Made by a program: the position numbers and the translations under genes
In this document: piece by piece, positions 1 to 5,265 of the stretch
How the letters are laid out: each line of letters opens with the position of its first letter
How positions within the stretch are numbered: position 1 is the stretch's first letter
The notes under the pieces: model-generated
Database searches by the model: none
What the model was told of the DNA's origin: nothing
Seen by the model: the letters and a program-made list of their open reading frames with translations, nothing else
NCBI GenBank assembly: GCA_031257725.1
Contig: JAIROD010000236.1
Coordinates: forward strand, 1-5,265
Source of the DNA: Planctomycetaceae bacterium
GTDB lineage: Bacteria; Planctomycetota; Planctomycetia; Pirellulales; Thermoguttaceae
Direction of reading: 5' to 3'
DNA: 5,265 nt

Positions 1-1
1 G

Positions 2-727
2 AAAGATATTACACCTATTCGCCGCAGTTTTCGTCGTTCAGATTTTTCAATATCAAAATCAGACTACTATGATGGAGGGAAAGAAAAAAAAAGAGATTTC
101 TTTCATAAAATATGTGGATTTACCTCTGATATTATGGTTGACGATTTAACGTTATTCTTTCACAGTCATAGAAAAGTTCAAGAGGGGAATCCTCGTTTGG
201 GTTCATTGTTGGAAGGAAGATATTCGCAACACATTTCCAAATATCGAGAGGAGCCTCTAGTAAGTGTTTTTAAGCGTGTCGCATTGTTTTCGATAATGAG
301 TAGAGCCAATCTTTTTGATGGTATTGCTAATAATGATTCCGAAGTGGTTCTGAACAAACTTAATGAACTCATCGAACAATACGCTAATGGTAAAATTACA
401 AAATTACGTCCAGCCCCCGATGATACCATTGAGTTTCGTATTCAACCGGCCACAGGAAAAGAATCGTTCAATTTTGATGGATTAAGTTCCGGTCAGAAAG
501 AAATTATTTCGACTCTTTTTTTGATCTGGCATGAGACACGTGAGCATCCGCGTATTGTTCTTATTGATGAACCGGAACTACACCTCAATTCGCAATGGCA
601 TCGGAGTTTTATTAACTATCTCATAAAGATGGCACCCAATAATCAGTATATTATTGCGACCCATTCAGAGGCTATTATGGAATCTGTTGAAAAAAACAGA
701 CGTGTCCTTTTGCAAAACTCAGAGTAA
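2..727 (+). CDS. ABC-type AAA ATPase, 3' part (5' end outside window)
   Basis: The frame is open from the first complete codon at base 2 to the TAA at 725-727, giving 241 visible residues. The ATG at 134 is internal to this open frame and is probably not the true start. Visible residues 161-167 are LSSGQKE, an ABC signature. Residues 185-195 are a Walker B with its following acidic and ELHL residues (IVLIDEPELHL), and 217-222 are the H-switch IIATHS. This order is typical of the C-terminal half of SMC/OLD-like AAA ATPases (AAA_15/AAA_21 type). The Walker A lysine motif is not visible and should lie upstream. Such ATPases often power or sense in phage-defence systems or act in DNA repair; which applies cannot be told from this half. 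The protein ends only about 19 residues after the H-switch, which is short for the family and may mean a frameshift near 714-717. The type IIG restriction gene lies downstream on the same strand. The ATPase call is firm; its role is unknown. Confidence 0.85.
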   Translation, partial: KDITPIRRSFRRSDFSISKSDYYDGGKEKKRDFFHKICGFTSDIMVDDLTLFFHSHRKVQEGNPRLGSLLEGRYSQHISKYREEPLVSVFKRVALFSIMSRANLFDGIANNDSEVVLNKLNELIEQYANGKITKLRPAPDDTIEFRIQPATGKESFNFDGLSSGQKEIISTLFLIWHETREHPRIVLIDEPELHLNSQWHRSFINYLIKMAPNNQYIIATHSEAIMESVEKNRRVLLQNSE

Positions 728-738
728 CTTCATGATAA

Positions 739-927
739 ATGTTAAAAAAAATATCGACTCTGATGAAGTGTTTTACTGTTATAGATGCGGGAAATAATAC
801 TCTTCAAGGAAAAAAAGCTGCTTATCAGTTAGTAAAGAATCTTTTGAAACAAAATAACAATATACCCGAAGATTTTATTAAGTTGAAAAATCTGATCAAT
901 CACCGAATCCATATAAAAATACCGTGA
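739..927 (+). CDS. small hypothetical ORF, possibly a frame-disrupted remnant
   Basis: This 62-codon ORF lies 11 bases after the ATPase stop and is lysine- and asparagine-rich. I do not recognise the product. There is no Shine-Dalgarno sequence, and the ATG directly follows an in-frame TAA. The stretch from about residue 13 (TVIDAGNN) to residue 50 reads like real protein. Another frame supplies a plausible N-terminal lead-in (ATG at 732, ending NIDSDEVF) that would join it if one T of the T4 run at 771-774 were removed. A further frame supplies a plausible tail (SPNPYKNTVSL, stop at 933-935) if one A were added to the A5 run near 882-887. It could therefore be a genuine small gene, the broken C-terminal end of the upstream ATPase, or chance open frame in AT-rich DNA. 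Confidence 0.3.
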   Translation: MLKKISTLMKCFTVIDAGNNTLQGKKAAYQLVKNLLKQNNNIPEDFIKLKNLINHRIHIKIP

Positions 928-976
928 GTTTGTAAAAATAATAGTTGCAATTATATTAAAATTAGATTAAAATTAC

Positions 977-3900
977 ATGCTTCAACATATTGTTCTACAA
1001 AAATATATTGATCTGAATACTGACAAGATTCATTTAGCGTTTGAGCGTTATGTTCTTTTTTTTCATAACATGGAACGTCAGGCGTATCTTCGGCAATGTA
1101 AAGAGGAACAATTTCAGGAAGGTTTTTTGCGTGAACTTTTTGTCAATGTTCTTGGTTATAAACTTTTCCCCGATTCAGATTACAATCTTATTACGGAAAA
1201 GAAAAATGAAACAAATTCCCAAAAAGCGGACGGCGCAATTCTCATTAACGGCGAAGTTCGTGCGGTGATCGAACTCAAAGATACCCGAACAACCGATCTT
1301 CAACGTGTGGAATCGCAGGCATTCGGTTACAAATATCGACATTCAAACGCCGCTTATGTTATTACGTCGAATTTTGAGAAGTTGCGTTTTTATATCGACA
1401 ACGCCGTCGATCATCTTGAATGGAATCTTTTTACGCTCACGGAAGAGCAATTTGCCTCGCTTTGGATTTGTCTTGCTTACGAAAATATTGTTGCCGATCT
1501 GCCGAAAAAATTAAAAACCGAAACAATAAGCCGTGAAGATAAAATCACCAAAGAATTTTATGAACAATATAAACAGTTCAAAGATGCGCTGTTTAATGAT
1601 TTGATCACCAACAATCTCAATCACAATAAATTAACGCTGTTAACTTGTTCACAAAAAATACTTGATCGGCTTGTTTTTATTTTATTTTCGGAAGATTGCG
1701 GTTTATTGCCGCCGAATACGATACAAAAAATCATTCGTGAATGGAAAAATCTTGACGATGCTGATGAATATCGTCCGCTTTACACTCATTTGCGAAAATA
1801 TTTTTCGTATCTTGACAGCGGCGGCAAAGGTAAAAACAAAAATATTTTTGGTTACAATGGCGGATTGTTTCAACCGAATGAACTTCTCGATAACCTAAAA
1901 ATTTCCGATTTAATATTTGTTGAACATCTCAATAAATTGAGCGATTATGATTATCAAAGCGATGTCAATATTGATATTCTTGGGCATATTTTTGAAAATT
2001 CTCTCGCAGAGATTGAGAAACTAAAATATGAACTTTCAGGAATTGAAGGCTACAAATTACGCGAAACTAATAAACGTAAGAAAGACGGAATTTTTTATAC
2101 GCCGCGATATATTACTTCATACATTATTGAGAGTACGCTTGGCAAATTATGTACAGAAAAGAAATCGGAACTTGGATTGGACAATGAGGAATTATTTGTC
2201 CGGATAGAATCGAACGGAAAAGCGAACAATAAATTAAACGGCAAATCAAACGGTAAAAAACAAAAAAATATTACAACAAATCCGATCCTTGAAAAGTTGG
2301 ACGCATACCGTCAATGGCTTTTATCTCTTTCGGTTTGCGATCCGGCTTGCGGCAGCGGGGCGTTTTTGAATGCGGCGTTGGATTTTTTGAAAACGGAACA
2401 TTTTTTTATTGACAAAATAACTGCACAAATTTTCGGTCATTCAATTGTTTTTTCCGAATATGATCAACCAATTTTAGAAAATAATCTTTACGGTGTTGAC
2501 GTCAACGAGGAAAGTGTTGAAATTACAAAATTAGCGTTATGGTTACGGACGGCAAAACCGAATCGGAAATTAAATTTTCTTGATGCGAATATCAAATGCG
2601 GCAACTCACTAATTTCCGATCCAACAATTGATCCTGATAAAGCATTCGACTGGCACAAAGAATTTCCGCACATCTTTGAAAAGGGCGGTTTCGATGTTGT
2701 GGTCAGTAATCCGCCGTATGTTGATTCGGAAACAATGGTCAACGCGGGTTTAATCGAACAACGTAATTATTTGTCGCATAAAATGCAATACACACGAGGT
2801 AATTGGGATTTGTATATTGCTTTTTTGGAACGTGCATTTGGGTTGTTGAAGGGCGGCGGGCTTATGTCAATGATTACTCCCGATAAATGGCTTGTTAAAC
2901 CTTATGGCGATGCGATTCGTCGGGGAATGTTTCATAAATTTATTTTCCTGACAGAATGTGGTCGTGCAGTTTTTACGGATGCTCTTGTTGATGCGGTTAT
3001 TATTGGGATCGACACACGGGATTCGGCGGAGATACAAACAGCCCGAATGAGAGGTAATGAAATTACTGTTCTCGGAAAGACGGATAAATCGGAGATACCG
3101 TTACCTTATCATTTGGACTGGCTGTTATCCGGTTCGATTGATTTCATTAAGAAAATTCAGCTAATTAAAAGTACCATTGGCGACATTTCCGGTATTTCAT
3201 GCGAAAATGCCTGCGCAACTTCTGATTGTTATAAATTGAAACCATTTATTGAGGATCGAGACTTTATTCCCAACAATGATCTTAAAATAATCAATACCGG
3301 TACGATTGACAAATTTATTCCGTTATGGGGAACAACCCCAATGACCTATTTGAAAGATAAGTACAAAAAACCTGTTGTTAATAAACGCCGATTTTTGGAA
3401 CATTTCACTAATTCGTATGGACAAAAAAGTATTCGTCCAAAATTACTCATCAAAGGATTAACGTTATTGGATGTTTGCCTTGACGAAAAAGGAGTTATCA
3501 TTCCCGGTAAAGCAACAATGATTATTCTTGATGACAAAAATAATATTTCAAAATTGCGTGCGGTTATGGCATTGTTAAATTCAAAATTGGCAATTTCATA
3601 TATCAAGGGTAAATACTGCGGCGCAACTTATAATCAGGGAATTACGTTTACAAAAGAAATGATTTTAAATTTACCGTGTCCGAAAAAATTCAATGATTAC
3701 ATAACACACTTGGCAAAGTTGTCGGTTAAGAGGGAAAAAATATCTCCTCGAATTATTGAAAAACGTATCAGATTTTCTCATCGTATCCGGGATAATTTGC
3801 AAGGAGTCCGAATAACTGATACTCTAAAACGGTTTGACAATTTAGACTTTACACAATTTATAAACGAATTAACAAAACAAAAAAATCCTATTCCGATTAA

Positions 3901-4054
3901 ACAACAAAACGAATGGGAAGATTTTTTTAATCACTCTCAAACAAAATGTCGTAACATCATAAAACAAATTAACGATATTGACCATGAAATCAATCAATTA
4001 GTATATGAATTATACGGATTAACCGATGAAGAAATTAAAATTATTGAAGGATAA
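977..4054 (+). CDS. Type IIG restriction-modification enzyme (Eco57I/TaqI-like N6-adenine methyltransferase with N-terminal nuclease)
   Basis: This 1025-residue protein probably cuts and methylates DNA as one polypeptide using S-adenosylmethionine. Residues 1-160 form a nuclease domain with a PD-(D/E)xK pattern: D85 within KADGAI and E99-L-K101 in AVIELKDTR, followed by QAFGYK and ITSNFEKLRFYI, as in type IIG/type I-like nucleases. Residues 160-365 are a helical connector. The methyltransferase follows, with GIFYTP at 371-376, the SAM-binding motif DPACGSGAF at 455-463, GVDVNEESVEITKLALWL at 506-523, CGNSLI at 541-546 and catalytic NPPY at 578-581 (gamma-class, N6-adenine). Residues about 735-905 resemble the TaqI C-terminal specificity domain. 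The end (NQLVYELYGLTDEEI) is typical of the family. The start is the first ATG after an in-frame TAA at 968-970, and an ATG at residue 32 would cut into conserved sequence. No Shine-Dalgarno is seen. All key residues are present, so it looks active. The recognition site cannot be read from the sequence. Confidence 0.93.
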   Translation: MLQHIVLQKYIDLNTDKIHLAFERYVLFFHNMERQAYLRQCKEEQFQEGFLRELFVNVLGYKLFPDSDYNLITEKKNETNSQKADGAILINGEVRAVIELKDTRTTDLQRVESQAFGYKYRHSNAAYVITSNFEKLRFYIDNAVDHLEWNLFTLTEEQFASLWICLAYENIVADLPKKLKTETISREDKITKEFYEQYKQFKDALFNDLITNNLNHNKLTLLTCSQKILDRLVFILFSEDCGLLPPNTIQKIIREWKNLDDADEYRPLYTHLRKYFSYLDSGGKGKNKNIFGYNGGLFQPNELLDNLKISDLIFVEHLNKLSDYDYQSDVNIDILGHIFENSLAEIEKLKYELSGIEGYKLRETNKRKKDGIFYTPRYITSYIIESTLGKLCTEKKSELGLDNEELFVRIESNGKANNKLNGKSNGKKQKNITTNPILEKLDAYRQWLLSLSVCDPACGSGAFLNAALDFLKTEHFFIDKITAQIFGHSIVFSEYDQPILENNLYGVDVNEESVEITKLALWLRTAKPNRKLNFLDANIKCGNSLISDPTIDPDKAFDWHKEFPHIFEKGGFDVVVSNPPYVDSETMVNAGLIEQRNYLSHKMQYTRGNWDLYIAFLERAFGLLKGGGLMSMITPDKWLVKPYGDAIRRGMFHKFIFLTECGRAVFTDALVDAVIIGIDTRDSAEIQTARMRGNEITVLGKTDKSEIPLPYHLDWLLSGSIDFIKKIQLIKSTIGDISGISCENACATSDCYKLKPFIEDRDFIPNNDLKIINTGTIDKFIPLWGTTPMTYLKDKYKKPVVNKRRFLEHFTNSYGQKSIRPKLLIKGLTLLDVCLDEKGVIIPGKATMIILDDKNNISKLRAVMALLNSKLAISYIKGKYCGATYNQGITFTKEMILNLPCPKKFNDYITHLAKLSVKREKISPRIIEKRIRFSHRIRDNLQGVRITDTLKRFDNLDFTQFINELTKQKNPIPIKQQNEWEDFFNHSQTKCRNIIKQINDIDHEINQLVYELYGLTDEEIKIIEG
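2210..2266 (+). other. low-complexity NGK-rich linker in the type IIG methyltransferase
   Basis: Residues 412-430 of the type IIG enzyme are almost only N, G, K, S, Q, A and L, with repeated NGK (at 413, 421 and 425). The segment lies between the GIFYTP motif and the SAM-binding DPACGSGAF motif, just after a charged helix. It is most simply a flexible surface loop. Its repeated AAC-GGN-AAA-like codons suggest growth by slippage of a short in-frame repeat. Confidence 0.6.
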
Positions 4055-4090
4055 AGATAAACAAGCAGACATGATGCCGTGTTTTATTGA

Positions 4091-4376
4091 GTTAACGGCG
4101 AAGTAAACTCCGCGCTGTTAACGGCGGGGTTCACCCCGCGCTGTTGGCGGCGAGATAAACTCCACGCTTGTTAACGGCGGGATTCACCCCGCGCTGTTGG
4201 CGGCGAGATAAACTCTACGCTGTTAACGGCGGGGTTCACCCCGCGCTGTTAGCGGCGAGATAAACTCCACACTGTTAACGGCGGGGTTCACCCCGCGCTG
4301 TTAGCAGTGAAGTAAACTCCACGTGTTAACGGCGGGGTTCACCCCGCGCTGTTAGCGGCGAGGTAAACTCCACGCC
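4091..4376. repeat. palindromic array, alternating perfect and imperfect hairpin units (11 units)
   Basis: Eleven head-to-tail units of 25-27 bases start at 4091, 4117, 4143, 4170, 4196, 4222, 4248, 4274, 4300, 4325 and 4351. Even-numbered units begin GTTAACGGC and carry a perfect hairpin, GCGGGG-TTCA-CCCCGC. Odd-numbered units mostly begin GTTAGCGGC or GTTGGCGGC and carry a weaker hairpin, GCG at the left and CGC at the right around a TAAA loop with internal mismatches. Read on the minus strand, the weak units have a GAGTTTA core resembling the flipped units further right. The pair therefore looks like a BIME-type alternation of inverted REP elements with a 52-base period. There is no spacer and no coding potential. 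The hairpins could also slow or stop read-through from the restriction gene, which ends 36 bases before. Confidence 0.9.
4113..4230 (+). repeat. 118-base direct duplication, left copy
   Basis: These 118 bases are identical, base for base, to 5148-5265. The match includes idiosyncratic variants: an extra T before the GTTAAC at 4170, an A in place of G in the hairpin at about 4182, and CTCTACGC in place of CTCCACGC at about 4213-4220. Identity breaks at the left at 4112 (G here, A at 5147), although the flanking unit remains related. The right copy is cut by the window edge, so the true length is unknown. Confidence 0.95.
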
Positions 4377-4512
4377 GTTAACTAAATCAAACGCGGGGTA
4401 AACCCCGCCGTTAACTAAATCAAACGCGGGGTAAACCCCGCCGTTAACCAATCAAACGCGGGGTAAACCCCGCCGTTAACTAAATCAAACATGAGGTACA
4501 CCTGCCGTTAAC
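4377..4512. repeat. palindromic array, flipped-orientation block (4 units) next to the transposase start
   Basis: Four units of 32-33 bases begin at 4377, 4410, 4443 and 4475, with a last GTTAAC at 4507-4512. Each has GTTAAC, an A/T-rich segment (TAAATCAAAC, with small changes), then the hairpin GCGGGG-TAAA-CCCCGC. The first three stems are perfect. The fourth (ATGAGGTACACCTGC region) has decayed. On the minus strand the hairpin comes first and the A/T segment follows, so these units face the opposite way from the strong units to their left. Only 25 bases separate this block from the transposase ATG, so transcription of the gene must cross or start within it. Confidence 0.88.
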
Positions 4513-4537
4513 AATTATTCCCATCGTCTAACTTGTT

Positions 4538-5104
4538 ATGATTGCTAATCACTTAATTTTTGGAACGTATGCTCATTGGCTTCCCAATGATGAACGAGGA
4601 TCATGGAGTGGTTATATTCGCAACAAAAAACTCCTCGTATTCGGTAAGACAACTAAAATTAGTACAAATCATTCACTAACGCATTTACCTTACGATAAAG
4701 AGTGCCGACAAAAGATTGAGGCAGTTTTAAAATTTCCGCTGGTACGTTTTAACGGAGTTCAAGCATGTGCTGTTGGACGAGGATTTGCTCAAGCTGTTAC
4801 TGAAAGCCATTACGTTGTTTTTGCCTGTGCTATTATGCCTACTCATGTTCATTTAGTTGTCGCTGCCCATAAAAATTTACCACGTCAAATCATAGGACAT
4901 TTCAAAGGACGTGCAACACATTATTTGAATCAAGAAGGTTTGAATCCACTTGGTGAAAACAGAAGTCCATGGTGTGTGAAAGGGTGGACTGTCTTTTTGG
5001 ATTCAGATGACGCTGTTTGGCAAGCTATTGAATATGTTAACCATAATCCGCTTGAAGAAGGGTTACCGCTACAACAATGGAAATTTGTGACGCCATATAT
5101 TTAG
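4538..5104 (+). CDS. REP-associated tyrosine transposase (RAYT, Y1/HUH single-strand transposase)
   Basis: This 188-residue protein is of the IS200/RAYT superfamily, single-strand DNA endonucleases that nick next to hairpins through a covalent tyrosine link. The metal-binding HUH motif is H103-V-H105 in MPTHVHLVV. The likely nucleophile is Y166 in EYVNHNPLEEGL, at the usual place near the C-terminus. An N-terminal HWLPNDERGS (13-22) and a C-terminal QQWKFVTPY match, from memory, a transposase group frequent in Planctomycetota. The start is the first ATG after an in-frame TAA at 4529-4531, and the N-terminus fits the family start. All catalytic residues are present and the frame is intact, so it may be active. 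It lies inside palindromic arrays that are its probable substrate. Its TAG stop is formed by the first base triplet of the downstream repeat, so the C-terminus may have been trimmed by array sequence. Confidence 0.9.
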   Translation: MIANHLIFGTYAHWLPNDERGSWSGYIRNKKLLVFGKTTKISTNHSLTHLPYDKECRQKIEAVLKFPLVRFNGVQACAVGRGFAQAVTESHYVVFACAIMPTHVHLVVAAHKNLPRQIIGHFKGRATHYLNQEGLNPLGENRSPWCVKGWTVFLDSDDAVWQAIEYVNHNPLEEGLPLQQWKFVTPYI

Positions 5105-5265
5105 CGGCGTGGTTTGCCCCACGCTGTTAGCAACGAGATAAACTCCACGCTGTTAACGGCGGGGTTCACCCCGCGCTGTTGGCGGCGAGATAAACTCCAC
5201 GCTTGTTAACGGCGGGATTCACCCCGCGCTGTTGGCGGCGAGATAAACTCTACGCTGTTAACGGC
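5101..5265. repeat. palindromic array downstream of the transposase (runs off window)
   Basis: Units begin at 5101, 5126, 5152, 5178, 5205, 5231 and 5257, the last being cut by the window end. The first is a variant (stem 5107-5112 with 5119-5124, GCGTGG/CCACGC) and overlaps the transposase stop codon. From 5152 on, strong and weak hairpin units alternate exactly as in the upstream array and in the same orientation. No flipped 33-base units are seen on this side within the window. Confidence 0.9.
5148..5265 (+). repeat. 118-base direct duplication, right copy
   Basis: This stretch is identical to 4113-4230 at an offset of 1035 bases and continues to the last base of the window. The offset equals the length of one array-plus-transposase unit. 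A tandem duplication of the whole module, unequal recombination between arrays, or an assembly overlap could each produce it. Confidence 0.95.

Larger units (their letters stand above)
4091..5265. mobile_element. REPtron-like module: palindromic repeat arrays enclosing a RAYT transposase gene
   Basis: GC-rich palindromic repeats lie on both sides of a Y1/HUH transposase gene, with only 25 bases between the upstream array and the start codon and none between the stop codon and the downstream array. In known REPtrons a single-copy RAYT gene is flanked by REP palindromes that it recognises and is thought to disperse. The arrangement here matches that plan, with unusually long and dense arrays. 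I see no outer IS ends or target duplications. The right limit is outside the window. Confidence 0.7.

Noticed and set aside
178..429. Minus-strand ORF of 83 codons
   Set aside because: It is a shadow of the ATPase reading frame, which carries clear motifs. The minus-strand product shows no recognisable feature.
930..957. Promoter for the restriction gene (TTGTAA, 16 bases, TATATT)
   Set aside because: The gap is so AT-rich that such matches are expected by chance. A second candidate (TTGCAA at 945-950 with TAAAAT at 968-973) would start transcription beyond the ATG.
1041..1898. Three short plus-strand ORFs in a second frame (1041-1268, 1305-1514, 1662-1898)
   Set aside because: All lie inside the type IIG gene in an alternate frame and have low-complexity, non-protein-like composition.
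2488..2742. Minus-strand ORF of 84 codons
   Set aside because: It lies antisense to the conserved NPPY and motif II region of the methyltransferase, whose coding constraint explains the open frame.
3346..3606. Minus-strand ORF of 86 codons
   Set aside because: It is antisense to the specificity domain of the type IIG enzyme and has no family signature.
4117..4142. Intrinsic transcription terminator after the restriction gene
   Set aside because: The hairpin is strong but no run of T follows on either strand, and it is one of many identical array units. It may hinder transcription but is not a typical terminator.
4121..4142. tRNA T-arm (GGTTCA in a GC stem)
   Set aside because: Resemblance is limited to the loop. 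No acceptor, D or anticodon arm can be formed and the motif recurs every 52 bases.
4091..4512. CRISPR array
   Set aside because: Repeats are self-complementary, vary between units and abut each other with no unique spacers. No cas genes are visible.

Overview
The window is AT-rich bacterial DNA with every convincing gene on the + strand and no clear Shine-Dalgarno sequence ahead of any of them. It has two parts: a probable defence-type gene region (1 to about 4054) and a GC-rich palindromic-repeat region with its own transposase (about 4091 to 5265, running off the right edge). The host cannot be fixed from this sequence. The transposase resembles, from memory, a group of REP-associated transposases common in Planctomycetota and related environmental or gut bacteria. 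Weak ribosome-binding sites would also fit Bacteroidota, so the assignment is tentative.

Bases 2-727 are the 3' part of an ABC-type AAA ATPase gene: signature, Walker B and H-switch are visible, and Walker A must lie upstream of the window. A 249-base gap follows, holding a 62-codon ORF (739-927). This ORF may be either a small gene or the frame-disrupted C-terminal end of the ATPase. Bases 977-4054 encode an apparently intact 1025-residue type IIG restriction-modification enzyme. It has an N-terminal PD-(D/E)xK nuclease, a helical connector, an N6-adenine methyltransferase with DPACGSGAF and NPPY, and a TaqI-like specificity domain. An ATPase beside a one-protein restriction system suggests a defence cluster, but no functional link is shown here.

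Thirty-six bases after the enzyme gene begins an array of short GC-rich palindromes (4091-4512). Eleven units of 25-27 bases alternate between a perfect hairpin type and an imperfect type. Four units of 32-33 bases with flipped orientation then lead up to a Y1/HUH transposase gene (4538-5104) of the RAYT kind. The array resumes exactly at the transposase stop codon, and that codon is itself part of a repeat unit. Bases 4113-4230 and 5148-5265 are identical over 118 bases, 1035 bases apart. The transposase is therefore embedded in, and flanked by, copies of the same array: a REPtron/BIME-like module with an unfamiliar repeat architecture. This is the most interesting part of the window.
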